The position numbers and the translations under genes were made by a program. From contig CBFIGE010000003.1 in the NCBI GenBank assembly GCA_965662045.1, positions 62,001 through 126,000 of the forward strand: a DNA stretch of 64,000 bases, written 5' to 3'. This document shows positions 9,801 through 18,062 of the stretch, one piece after another. The notes below the pieces were generated by a model. It saw nothing but the letters and a program-made list of their open reading frames with translations, ran no database searches and was not told where the DNA came from. Position 1 is the first letter of the stretch; the number at the start of each line of letters is the position of its first letter. This stretch comes from UBA3478 sp965662045. Its GTDB lineage: Bacteria > Bacteroidota > Bacteroidia > Flavobacteriales > Flavobacteriaceae.

Positions 9801-9957
9801 TGATAACGGAGCCGTCGTATTTGGAGATGTGAATGATCATGAAAGTGAAATAGCTCATTTAAAAGAAAACAACAGAATGTATCATCTGTTAGAACACGTA
9901 GGAACACAGCCTAACGTATTCTACCAAGTGAAAGTTCGAAATACAGAAGAAGCCTAA
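6874..9957 (+). CDS. actB: Alternative complex III subunit ActB, Tat-exported Fe-S protein
   Basis: A 1027-residue iron-sulfur subunit. Residues 51-60 carry a twin-arginine export motif (SRRDFLKWVG), followed by VAAC, a possible lipobox Cys (about 71). The middle (about 75-690) resembles a molybdopterin oxidoreductase, a domain known to be cofactor-free in this complex. The C-terminal part (from about 760) is a PsrB/NrfC-like ferredoxin with CTGCGACVIAC (from 767), CQHCNHAPCETVCP (from 854), CIGTRYCANNCP and CSMC...CSAAC. This suggests three 4Fe-4S and one 3Fe-4S cluster. It abuts actC, the quinone-site partner. Confidence 0.94.
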   Translation: MSSNKKYWRSDFELNGDSKVIESLGKDEFTEDLPVVGFYEDKNELDSSNSSRRDFLKWVGFSTAAATVAACEGPIKKSVPYVVQPDEIVPGVANYYATSISNGYDFASVLVKTREGRPIKIENNESAKVLGGANARVQSSVLSLYDKNRIQGPMANGAPIEWDNLDTAVAARLNALVDSDQKVVLVSHTKSSPSYNRLVALFAEKYENFEHLVYDAISSDSSLSAFEQRYGIRALADYDFSKADVIISFDADFLGDWQGGGYSKDYTAHRRPENGKMSHHIQLESNMTLSGSNADKRIPLSQHQQKITLAKLYNTLKGQDASGGSDASMDAYVTAMVSKIKDAGSKAVVVCGLDDQMAQYITLAINEMIQSEAFDTNKPRYTAEGSLQKLNALLDDMEASRVGMLLLDGVNPLYNSPDAERFQSAMKKVGFTVSSAFLNNETASASTFVAAASHFMESWGDMQVKTGFYGLTQPVIRELFDTRQFEACLLKWVGVEDSYFDFVKRTWETSILEGSSWNKALQDGVFVRDENVSLSRSVTEADQELSASRSLSNTRVNDSELILYSKTGMGDGSQANNPWLQEFPDPITRTSWDNYLTVSKTDAEKLGLVNEYAANGGLDGSYAKLTVGEQVLENVPVIVQPGQAVGTFGLAFGYGRKSGIQTEMQTGVNAFKLYLNSSKSQQVKVEKMSGMHEFACVQLQRTLMGRGDIIKETDMNSYLHEDAAVWNKIPQVSLDHQEVPASSVDLWDSFDRSVGHHFNMSIDLNACTGCGACVIACHAENNVPVVGKKEIRVSRDMHWLRIDRYYSSEESFEADNEKKENLDGLFGSNGSLGGFGELENPSNNPQVAFQPVMCQHCNHAPCETVCPVAATSHSRQGQNHMAYNRCIGTRYCANNCPYKVRRFNWFLYNQNDEFDFNMNNDLGRMVLNPDVNVRSRGVMEKCSMCIQRTQKTILDAKRDGRAIKDGEFNTACSAACDNGAVVFGDVNDHESEIAHLKENNRMYHLLEHVGTQPNVFYQVKVRNTEEA

Positions 9958-9982
9958 ACAATATTTAAATTAAACAACAACT

Positions 9983-11467
9983 ATGGCGTCGCATTATGAA
10001 GCTCCGATACGTAAACCTCTTGTTCTTGGGGACAAAGGATACCACAACGTATCAATTGATATCGCTAAACCAGTAGAGGGAAAGGCAAATAAACAATGGT
10101 GGATTGTTTTTGGAATCTCCCTTGTGGCCTTTTTGTGGGGAATTGGTTGTATCATTTACACAATCTCAACAGGTATTGGTGTTTGGGGTTTAAACAAAAC
10201 CGTAAACTGGGCTTGGGACATCACCAACTTCGTCTGGTGGGTAGGTATTGGTCACGCAGGAACCTTGATCTCTGCTGTACTCCTCCTGTTTAGACAGAAA
10301 TGGAGAATGGCCATCAACAGATCTGCTGAAGCGATGACCATATTTTCAGTGATTCAAGCAGGTTTATTTCCAATTATTCACATGGGTAGACCTTGGCTTG
10401 CCTATTGGGTATTACCGATCCCGAATCAATACGGGTCTTTGTGGGTGAATTTCAACTCCCCTTTACTTTGGGATGTATTTGCGATTTCAACGTATTTATC
10501 GGTTTCTCTTGTATTCTGGTGGACAGGATTATTGCCTGACTTCGCCATGATTAGAGATAGAGCGGTTAAGCCGTTTCAAAAGAAAATTTACAGTTTACTC
10601 AGTTTTGGTTGGACAGGTAGAGCGAAAGACTGGCAACGATTTGAAGAGGTTTCTTTGGTTCTTGCAGGTCTTGCTACTCCTCTAGTGCTTTCAGTACACA
10701 CGATTGTATCTTTTGACTTTGCCACATCTGTTATACCAGGGTGGCATACTACTATTTTTCCACCGTATTTCGTTGCCGGGGCAATATTCTCTGGTTTCGC
10801 GATGGTTAACACCCTTCTTATTATTATGAGAAAGGTTGTGGGGCTTGAAGAGTATATCACCGTTCAACATATCGAATTGATGAACATCGTAATTATGATT
10901 ACGGGCTCAATCGTGGGATGTGCCTATATCACAGAGCTATTTATCGCCTGGTATTCTGGTGTAGAATACGAGCAGTACGCATTCTTAAACAGAGCGACTG
11001 GACCTTACTGGTGGGCGTATTGGTCAATGATGACCTGTAATGTGTTCTCTCCGCAATTCATGTGGTTTAAAAAATTGAGAACGAGTATTATGTTCTCCTT
11101 CTTTATCTCCATTGTTGTGAATATAGGAATGTGGTTTGAGCGTTTTGTGATCATTGTTACTTCGTTACACAGAGATTACCTGCCATCTTCATGGAGCATG
11201 TTCTCTCCAACTTTTGTCGATATCGGAATTTTCATAGGTACAATTGGATTCTTCTTTGTGTTGTTCTTATTGTATTCTAGAACCTTCCCGGTAATTGCAC
11301 AGGCTGAAGTAAAGTCAATACTCAAATCTTCAGGAGCGCGTTTCAAACAATTGCGCGATTCAGGAAAACCATTATATGAAATGCCAGCTCGTGGAGTAGT
11401 GCGAGAGTACGACGAAGCTACGGGAGAAGTAATTTCAAATTCGCAATCAACTAATAATCTGGACTAA
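9983..11467 (+). CDS. actC: Alternative complex III subunit ActC, NrfD/PsrC-like
   Basis: A 494-residue integral membrane protein of the NrfD family, expected to bind menaquinol at the periplasmic side and feed the ActB clusters. About ten hydrophobic helices are visible, starting after residue 35 (WWIVFGISLVAFLWGIGCII). The cytoplasmic N-terminus YEAPIRKPLVLGDKGYHNV is a family hallmark. One base separates its stop codon from the actD start. Confidence 0.94.
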   Translation: MASHYEAPIRKPLVLGDKGYHNVSIDIAKPVEGKANKQWWIVFGISLVAFLWGIGCIIYTISTGIGVWGLNKTVNWAWDITNFVWWVGIGHAGTLISAVLLLFRQKWRMAINRSAEAMTIFSVIQAGLFPIIHMGRPWLAYWVLPIPNQYGSLWVNFNSPLLWDVFAISTYLSVSLVFWWTGLLPDFAMIRDRAVKPFQKKIYSLLSFGWTGRAKDWQRFEEVSLVLAGLATPLVLSVHTIVSFDFATSVIPGWHTTIFPPYFVAGAIFSGFAMVNTLLIIMRKVVGLEEYITVQHIELMNIVIMITGSIVGCAYITELFIAWYSGVEYEQYAFLNRATGPYWWAYWSMMTCNVFSPQFMWFKKLRTSIMFSFFISIVVNIGMWFERFVIIVTSLHRDYLPSSWSMFSPTFVDIGIFIGTIGFFFVLFLLYSRTFPVIAQAEVKSILKSSGARFKQLRDSGKPLYEMPARGVVREYDEATGEVISNSQSTNNLD

Positions 11468-11468
11468 A

Positions 11469-11996
11469 ATGGCTACAAAATTAATTCGAGCATTATACAC
11501 AGATGACGACATTCTAATGAATGCTGTTAAAGCGGTTAGGGAAAAGAAACTACATATCGAAGAGGTCTACACGCCTTTTCCTGTCCACGGATTAGACAAA
11601 GCCCTCGGTTTAGAGGATACGCGTATTTCAGCTGCTGCATTCATATATGGGTGTTTAGGTTTATCCGTAGCCATTACGATGATGAATTACATCATGATTC
11701 AAGATTGGCCTCAAGATATAGGTGGTAAACCGAGCTTTAGCTTCTTTTTGAATATGCCTGCTTTCGTCCCAGTAATTTTCGAGATGACCGTATTTTTTGC
11801 AGCTCACTTGATGGTAATCACCTTTTATTTAAGAAGTAGAATGTGGCCATTTAAAGAAGCTGAAAATCCAGATGTGCGAACAACCGACGATCACTTTTTA
11901 ATGGAAGTTGCTTTAAAAGGTGATTTAAAAGAACTTCAGGAGTTTTTATTAGACACAGGTGCTGTTGAAGTTCAAATACCAAAAAACAATGAATAA
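11469..11996 (+). CDS. actD: Alternative complex III subunit ActD (DUF3341)
   Basis: A 175-residue membrane subunit with a soluble N-terminal domain beginning IRALYTDDDILMNAVKAVRE and the motif EVYTPFPVHGLD. Two membrane helices follow (about 58-75 and 98-120, the second containing FVPVIFEMTVFFAAH). This is the DUF3341 pattern of ActD. It ends two bases upstream of the actE ATG (11998). Confidence 0.92.
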   Translation: MATKLIRALYTDDDILMNAVKAVREKKLHIEEVYTPFPVHGLDKALGLEDTRISAAAFIYGCLGLSVAITMMNYIMIQDWPQDIGGKPSFSFFLNMPAFVPVIFEMTVFFAAHLMVITFYLRSRMWPFKEAENPDVRTTDDHFLMEVALKGDLKELQEFLLDTGAVEVQIPKNNE

Positions 11997-11997
11997 T

Positions 11998-12561
11998 ATG
12001 AAATCGACTTTACCGTATATCATAGCATTGAGTCTAGTATTGACATTGACGTCTTGTTTTGACAAAAACAAACCCAACTTTCAGTACATGCCTAATATGT
12101 ATGAGTCTGTGGGTTATGAGACCTATCAAGAATCTGACTTATTTCCGCAAGGGACAGCTGCAATGCTTCCTGCTGAAAATACGATTCCTAGAGGTTGGAT
12201 GCCTTACGAATTCGAGAATACCATAGAAGGTAAAGAAGCAGCAAGATCTCAAGAAAGTCCACTTTCAGCAGCTAAAGGTGAGGAAAACCTCAGTAAAGGA
12301 AAAGAACTATACGATGTCTATTGTGCTATTTGTCATGGCGCCAAAGGTGATGGTCAAGGGCACTTAGTAAAGAGAGAAAAAATTCTAGGAGTACCTAGTT
12401 ATGCTGATCAGGGTAGAAATATTACCGTGGGAAGCACTTATCACACCATTTATTATGGACTAAACTCAATGGGTTCATATGCAGCTCAATTGAGTAACGA
12501 AGAGGAAATTTGGCAGATTTCCGAATACGTAATGAAATTAAAGACAGACCTAACAAAATAA
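11998..12561 (+). CDS. actE: Alternative complex III subunit ActE, monoheme lipoprotein cytochrome c
   Basis: A 187-residue lipoprotein cytochrome. The signal peptide ends in the lipobox LTSC, giving a lipidated Cys at residue 20. One heme motif, CAICH, is at 109-113, followed by GAKGDGQGHLVKRE, and a late Met supplies the likely axial ligand. ATG codons at 11989 and 11998 are both possible; the second places the signal peptide directly at the N-terminus. In this complex ActE is expected to hand electrons toward the oxidase. Confidence 0.9.
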   Translation: MKSTLPYIIALSLVLTLTSCFDKNKPNFQYMPNMYESVGYETYQESDLFPQGTAAMLPAENTIPRGWMPYEFENTIEGKEAARSQESPLSAAKGEENLSKGKELYDVYCAICHGAKGDGQGHLVKREKILGVPSYADQGRNITVGSTYHTIYYGLNSMGSYAAQLSNEEEIWQISEYVMKLKTDLTK

Positions 12562-12573
12562 GAAAACAAAACT

Positions 12574-14013
12574 ATGTATCAGTTTTCAAATAGATTTAGA
12601 ATAGTAACCTTCGTTTTAATGGCCCTCGGTTTGTTGGGACTTGGTTATGGATTTTTAAGCGCTCCTTCAACCGTAGATGAGGCAAAGGCGATGATGGCAG
12701 CCGGTCATGACGAACACGGTTCAGGTCACGGTGATGAAGCCCATCAAAGTGATGCACACGGAGCGCAGACTCATGATTATCAACTTGAAGAAGTAGCAGT
12801 AGCCGAAACGGGCCATCACGAAGAGGCAGACCATCATGAAGAGACGGGACATGAAGCTGATAACAGTTCAGGTCATGGTGCTAAAGAAGCTCATGGTTCT
12901 CATGATGCGTCTCATGATCAACACATGTTAGATCAGATGAAAAATAGACCATGGTCAGCGTTTTATGTGGCAGCCTTATTTAGTTTTTTAATCGCTCTTG
13001 GCGTACTTGCATTTTATGCCATTCAAAGAGCTTCTCAAGCGGGATGGTCTCCACTTTTATTTAGAGTAATGGAAGGTATTACGGCCTATCTCATTCCAGG
13101 TGCAGCAATTTTATTCTTATTCTTTGTTTTGAGTTCCATGCATCTGAATCATTTATTCGTTTGGATGGATGCTGACGCAGTTGCACACGATATCCTCATT
13201 CAGAATAAATCAGGATACTTGAATTCACCCTTCTTTTTATTGAGAGCATTGTTCTTTATGGGGGGTTGGATTTTTTATCGCCAACTTTCAAGAAAGTATT
13301 CTTTAGCTCAAGACCTCGCCACTGATGATTCTAACTTTATAAAAAACTTCAGATGGTCAGCAGGATTTTTGGCCTTCTTCTTAGTAACGGAGTCAATGAT
13401 GTCTTGGGATTGGATTATGAGTGTAGATCCGCATTGGTTTAGTACGCTTTTCGGATGGTATGTTTTTGCATCCTTCTTCGTTTCGGGTATTACAACTATT
13501 GCACTTGTAACAATGTATTTGAAATCCAAAGGGTACTTAGAAATCATCAATAACTCACACATACATGATCTCGCCAAATTCATGTTTGGAATTAGCATTT
13601 TTTGGACTTACTTGTGGTTTAGTCAATTCATGCTTATTTGGTATGCAAATATACCAGAAGAGGTCACGTATTACGTGATGAGATTTGAGAACTATAAAGT
13701 TCCGTTTTTTGGAATGCTAGCTCTGAATTTTATCTTCCCATTATTAGTTTTAATGAGAAGTGATTACAAGCGAGTAAATTGGTTTATTCAAGTCACTGGA
13801 ATCGTCATTTTATTTGGGCATTACATGGATTTTTTCAATATGATTATGCCTGGAGCCGTTGGAGTATATTGGGGCTTCGGCATAGCTGAATTAGGCGGTG
13901 TTCTCTTCTTTGCGGGATTGTTTTTGTACGTAATTTTTACTGCATTGACAAAGACACCACTTACACCGAAACGCAATCCTCTCATTGAAGAGAGTAAACA
14001 TTTTCACTATTAA
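12574..14013 (+). CDS. actF: Alternative complex III subunit ActF, NrfD-like, His-rich loop
   Basis: A 479-residue membrane protein, the second NrfD-like subunit of alternative complex III. A first helix (about 7-28) is followed by a strongly His/Asp/Glu-rich segment (about 43-118, repeated HDEHGSGHGDEAH-type runs). Then come about nine further helices starting at WSAFYVAALFSFLIALGVLA. The His-rich stretch could bind metal ions. It is followed after 21 bases by coxB, so the complex and its oxidase partner are encoded as one operon. Confidence 0.92.
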   Translation: MYQFSNRFRIVTFVLMALGLLGLGYGFLSAPSTVDEAKAMMAAGHDEHGSGHGDEAHQSDAHGAQTHDYQLEEVAVAETGHHEEADHHEETGHEADNSSGHGAKEAHGSHDASHDQHMLDQMKNRPWSAFYVAALFSFLIALGVLAFYAIQRASQAGWSPLLFRVMEGITAYLIPGAAILFLFFVLSSMHLNHLFVWMDADAVAHDILIQNKSGYLNSPFFLLRALFFMGGWIFYRQLSRKYSLAQDLATDDSNFIKNFRWSAGFLAFFLVTESMMSWDWIMSVDPHWFSTLFGWYVFASFFVSGITTIALVTMYLKSKGYLEIINNSHIHDLAKFMFGISIFWTYLWFSQFMLIWYANIPEEVTYYVMRFENYKVPFFGMLALNFIFPLLVLMRSDYKRVNWFIQVTGIVILFGHYMDFFNMIMPGAVGVYWGFGIAELGGVLFFAGLFLYVIFTALTKTPLTPKRNPLIEESKHFHY

Positions 14014-14034
14014 TAATCAGAAAGTAAACGATAG

Positions 14035-15102
14035 ATGTCAACAGTATTAATTTTAACAGTAGTCGTATTAGTTGGAGTTGCCATTTGGCAAATGGGTAAG
14101 ATTTTTGAGATTTCTCAACTAGGGGCAAAGTCAAAAGTTCATTCTGGGGTTGCCAATGATGAAGACAACAAATACAACGGTCTTTTGATCTTTTTGTTTC
14201 TGGTATTTATCTATGGAATTACCATATTTAGTTTTGCTCGTTACACAAAATTTTTATTGCCCATATCGGCTTCTGAGCACGGTCTAGGTACAGACAAATT
14301 GATGTGGATTTCAATGGTCATCATCATGATCGTACAGACTATTACGCAGTTTTTACTGCACTATTTCGGATATAAATACCGAGGAAAAACAGGGCAGAAA
14401 GCACTTTTTTTCGCAGATAATGATAGATTAGAATTTATCTGGACCATCATTCCTGTAATAGTTTTAGCCGGACTTATTTTGTACGGATTATATGCATGGA
14501 CAAACATCATGGATATCAACGATGAGGATGATCCGCTAATTGTTGAGCTCTACGCACAGCAATTTAACTGGACAGCCAGATATGGAGGAGAAGATAATGT
14601 TCTTGGTGAAGCTAATGTTCGACTTATTGATATTAACCGTGCCAATGTTTTAGGTTTAGATGAATCAGATCCTTATGCTGTAGATGATGTAATTGTAAAG
14701 GAATTACACCTTCCTGTTGGTCGTAAAATTAACTTTTTCATGAGGTCACAAGATGTATTACATTCGGCTTATATGCCTCACTTTAGAGCGCAAATGAACT
14801 GTGTGCCTGGTATGGTTACTCAGTTTTCATTTACACCTAACATGACTACAGAGGAGATGCGCTTACAGCCTGAGGTCATTGAAAAGGTAAGAAGAACAAA
14901 TAAAATACGTGCAGAACGTACAGCAAATGGCGAGCCTAATAGCGAACCTTGGGAATTTGATTATCTCCTTCTGTGCAACAAAATATGTGGAAAATCGCAT
15001 TACAATATGCAAATGAAAATCATTGTTGAATCTGAAGAAGATTACAACAAGTGGATGGCAGAGCAGCGTTCTTTTATAGAGACCGTAGCTCCTGTACAAT
15101 AA
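14035..15102 (+). CDS. coxB: Cytochrome c oxidase subunit II
   Basis: A 355-residue oxidase subunit carrying the CuA centre. Three N-terminal hydrophobic segments are visible, the last two (about 48-70 and 138-160) being the usual subunit II hairpin. The periplasmic cupredoxin domain holds the CuA ligands: H243 (VLHSAYMPHF), C314 and C318 (CNKICGKSHYNM), H322 and M325. There is no fused cytochrome c domain, so electrons probably come from ActA or ActE heme domains. It lies 32 bases before coxA. Confidence 0.95.
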   Translation: MSTVLILTVVVLVGVAIWQMGKIFEISQLGAKSKVHSGVANDEDNKYNGLLIFLFLVFIYGITIFSFARYTKFLLPISASEHGLGTDKLMWISMVIIMIVQTITQFLLHYFGYKYRGKTGQKALFFADNDRLEFIWTIIPVIVLAGLILYGLYAWTNIMDINDEDDPLIVELYAQQFNWTARYGGEDNVLGEANVRLIDINRANVLGLDESDPYAVDDVIVKELHLPVGRKINFFMRSQDVLHSAYMPHFRAQMNCVPGMVTQFSFTPNMTTEEMRLQPEVIEKVRRTNKIRAERTANGEPNSEPWEFDYLLLCNKICGKSHYNMQMKIIVESEEDYNKWMAEQRSFIETVAPVQ

Positions 15103-15134
15103 AACGCAAATTGAATTAAGAAAAAAAAACTGTT

Positions 15135-16925
15135 ATGGCTCACGATTTAGAACACCATCACAAAGAAACATTTATTACGAAGTACATCTTTAGCCAAGAT
15201 CATAAGATGATTGCTAAGCAATATTTGATTACAGGATTAATTACCGGATTTATAGGAATCGCAATGTCCTTATTGTTCCGTATGCAATTGGCATGGCCAG
15301 GAGAATCTTTTCCTGTTTTCCAAGCCATCTTGGGAAAATGGGCTCCTGACGGAGTAATGGATGCGGATATTTATCTCGCACTTGTAACCATCCACGGAAC
15401 ACTTATGGTCTTTTTTGTATTGACAGCTGGATTGAGTGGAACTTTTAGTAACCTGCTTATTCCATTGCAGATTGGAGCACGCGATATGGCTTCTGGATTT
15501 TTGAACATGCTTTCTTATTGGATGTTCTTTGTTTCTAGTGTCATTATGGTGGCTTCCATTTTTATAGAATCTGGACCAGCCGCTGCTGGATGGACAATTT
15601 ATCCTCCACTCTCAGCCTTACCTCAAGCTCAACCAGGTTCTGGTACGGGGATGACTATGTGGCTTTTCTCCATGGCTATATTCATCGCATCTTCTCTATT
15701 GGGGTCATTGAATTATATTGTTACGGTATTGAACCTCAGAACAAAGGGTATGACTATGACCAGATTACCTTTAACAATTTGGGCGTTTTTTGTTACTGCT
15801 ATTATCGGAGTAGTATCTTTCCCAGTTTTACTCTCAGCTGCGCTACTTTTAATTATGGACCGTAGTTTTGGAACTTCTTTCTTCCTTTCGGATATTTTTA
15901 TTCAAGGCGAGGTGTTGCACTATCAAGGAGGTTCTCCTGTTCTGTATGAGCACTTATTCTGGTTCTTGGGTCACCCCGAGGTATACATCGTATTACTGCC
16001 AGCTTTGGGAATCACTTCTGAAGTTATGGCCACCAATGCGAGAAAACCAATTTTCGGATATAGAGCGATGGTTGCATCTATTATCGCAATCGCTTTCTTA
16101 TCAACAATTGTTTGGGGTCACCATATGTTTATTTCAGGAATGAATCCATTCTTAGGATCTGTGTTTACATTCACCACCCTACTTATTGCGATTCCATCAG
16201 CTGTAAAAGCATTTAATTATATCACTACCCTCTGGAAAGGAAATCTTCAGCTGAACCCTGCGATGTTATTTTCAATCGGCTTGGTATCAACGTTCATAAC
16301 AGGAGGATTAACGGGTATTATTTTAGGTGACAGTGCTTTGGATATCAATGTTCACGATACTTACTTTGTGGTCGCTCACTTCCACTTAGTTATGGGTATT
16401 TCTGCACTTTACGGATTATTTGCCGGAGTGTACCACTGGTTCCCTAAAATGTTCCAAGGTAGAATGATGAACAAGAATTTAGGATATGTACACTTTTGGG
16501 TGACTGCGATATGTGCTTATGGTGTATTTTTCCCAATGCACTTTGTCGGAATGGCTGGTGTGCCGAGAAGGTATTATCAAAACACAGCATTCCCAATGTT
16601 TGATGAATTGCAAGATGTTCAAGTACTAATGACCGTTTTTGCACTAATCGCTGGAGCTGCACAATTGGTATTTGTTTACAACTTTATATATAGTATTTTC
16701 TATGGAAAGCGTGGACCTCAGAATCCATGGAATTCCAATACCTTAGAGTGGACTGCCCCTCAGGAACACTTCCACGGAAACTGGGAAGGAGATATTCCAG
16801 AAGTACACCGTTGGGCTTATGATTACAGTAAGACTCATGAAAATGGAGAATACATTATCGAGGGTCAAGATTTCGTTCCTCAGCACATTCCATTACAAGA
16901 GAATGAAGAAGAGCTGAATCACTAA
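15135..16925 (+). CDS. coxA: Cytochrome c oxidase subunit I
   Basis: A 596-residue catalytic subunit of an A1-type heme-copper oxidase. Heme a ligands H87 (TIHGT) and H417, heme a3 ligand H415 (VVAHFH), and CuB ligands H280, H329 and H330 are all present. GHPEVY (279-284) supplies both the D-channel glutamate (E282), diagnostic of A1, and the cross-linked Tyr284. Twelve or more membrane helices are evident. It is the last gene of the act-cox operon and is followed by a strong terminator. Confidence 0.97.
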   Translation: MAHDLEHHHKETFITKYIFSQDHKMIAKQYLITGLITGFIGIAMSLLFRMQLAWPGESFPVFQAILGKWAPDGVMDADIYLALVTIHGTLMVFFVLTAGLSGTFSNLLIPLQIGARDMASGFLNMLSYWMFFVSSVIMVASIFIESGPAAAGWTIYPPLSALPQAQPGSGTGMTMWLFSMAIFIASSLLGSLNYIVTVLNLRTKGMTMTRLPLTIWAFFVTAIIGVVSFPVLLSAALLLIMDRSFGTSFFLSDIFIQGEVLHYQGGSPVLYEHLFWFLGHPEVYIVLLPALGITSEVMATNARKPIFGYRAMVASIIAIAFLSTIVWGHHMFISGMNPFLGSVFTFTTLLIAIPSAVKAFNYITTLWKGNLQLNPAMLFSIGLVSTFITGGLTGIILGDSALDINVHDTYFVVAHFHLVMGISALYGLFAGVYHWFPKMFQGRMMNKNLGYVHFWVTAICAYGVFFPMHFVGMAGVPRRYYQNTAFPMFDELQDVQVLMTVFALIAGAAQLVFVYNFIYSIFYGKRGPQNPWNSNTLEWTAPQEHFHGNWEGDIPEVHRWAYDYSKTHENGEYIIEGQDFVPQHIPLQENEEELNH

Positions 16926-16940
16926 GCGCAAACCTAATAA

Positions 16941-16975
16941 AAAAAAGGCCTTTCATTGAAAGGCCTTTTTTTTTG
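16941..16975 (+). terminator. Terminator of the act-cox operon
   Basis: A perfect stem of about 14 bp (AAAAAAGGCCTTTC / GAAAGGCCTTTTTT) with an ATT loop is followed by more T. It lies 16 bases after the coxA stop. Confidence 0.92.
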
Positions 16976-17030
16976 GTAAGCCCAATAGATGAATAATGGT
17001 TATTTTTATAGTTCAAGAACTAAGCAGAAC

Positions 17031-18062
17031 ATGAATAGTCATTTAGATGCCAGTGGAGATCATTTTGAGTCTGAAGATCACGAAGTCGAAAAGGTATTGC
17101 GTCCTAAAGGCTTTGACGACTTTACAGGCCAAGAGGCTATTCTTGAAAACTTAAAAGTCTTTGTAGAAGCAGCTAATTTGAGAGATGAGGCCTTGGATCA
17201 CACTCTTCTACACGGACCGCCCGGTCTCGGAAAAACTACACTCGCTAACATCTTAGCCAATGAGCTCGATTCAGCCATTAAAATCACCTCTGGGCCTGTC
17301 TTAGATAAACCCGGAGATTTAGCTGGTTTATTGACCAATTTAGAAGAGCGAGATGTTCTATTCATTGACGAGATACATCGCTTATCTCCTGTGGTAGAGG
17401 AATACCTCTATTCGGCAATGGAAGATTTCAAAATTGATATTATGATTGAATCTGGTCCAAATGCAAGAACGGTTCAGATTAATCTAAAACCCTTTACTCT
17501 TGTAGGTGCAACTACCAGATCTGGTTTGCTCACTGCCCCCATGAGAGCTCGTTTTGGCATACAATGTCGTCTTTCTTATTACTCAACACCATTATTGTCT
17601 CATATCGTACAACGATCTGCAGGAATATTGAATGTGTCAATAGGCGAAGAGGCCGCTATTGAAATTGCAGGAAGAAGTAGGGGAACCCCTAGAATTTGTA
17701 ATGCGCTATTGCGAAGAGTGCGAGATTTTGCCCAAATTAAAGGAGATGGTAATATTGATATTAAAATTGCACAATACGGATTGAATGCCTTGAATGTAGA
17801 CACTCATGGTTTAGACGATATGGACAATAGAATCTTGTCAACCCTTATCGATAAATTTAAAGGTGGCCCTGTAGGAATTAACACTTTGGCAACCGCAGTA
17901 TCAGAAAGCCCTGAAACCATAGAAGAAGTTTACGAACCTTTTCTTATTCAAGAGGGATTTATTGTTCGCACCCAGCGAGGTCGAGAAGCGACCGAAGCGG
18001 CTTACAAACATTTAGGGAGAAGCCGACCATCCAATGCTGTGGACTTATTTAACAACGAATAA
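17031..18062 (+). CDS. ruvB: Holliday junction branch migration helicase RuvB
   Basis: A 343-residue AAA+ motor of the RuvABC resolvasome. Features are the RuvB N-terminus (LRPKGFDDFTGQEAILENLK), Walker A GPPGLGKT (about 62-69), Walker B LFIDEIH, sensor GATTRSGLLTAPMRARFG, and the C-terminal winged helix with RTQRGREAT. An upstream in-frame ATG at 16989 would add 14 unconserved residues next to the terminator, so the ATG at 17031 is preferred. It is separated from ruvA by 5 kb, which is common in this phylum. Confidence 0.96.
   Translation: MNSHLDASGDHFESEDHEVEKVLRPKGFDDFTGQEAILENLKVFVEAANLRDEALDHTLLHGPPGLGKTTLANILANELDSAIKITSGPVLDKPGDLAGLLTNLEERDVLFIDEIHRLSPVVEEYLYSAMEDFKIDIMIESGPNARTVQINLKPFTLVGATTRSGLLTAPMRARFGIQCRLSYYSTPLLSHIVQRSAGILNVSIGEEAAIEIAGRSRGTPRICNALLRRVRDFAQIKGDGNIDIKIAQYGLNALNVDTHGLDDMDNRILSTLIDKFKGGPVGINTLATAVSESPETIEEVYEPFLIQEGFIVRTQRGREATEAAYKHLGRSRPSNAVDLFNNE

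Noticed and set aside
16989..17030. Longer N-terminus for RuvB
   Set aside because: The added 14 residues are not family-like and begin right after the act-cox terminator; the ATG at 17031 fits the family.
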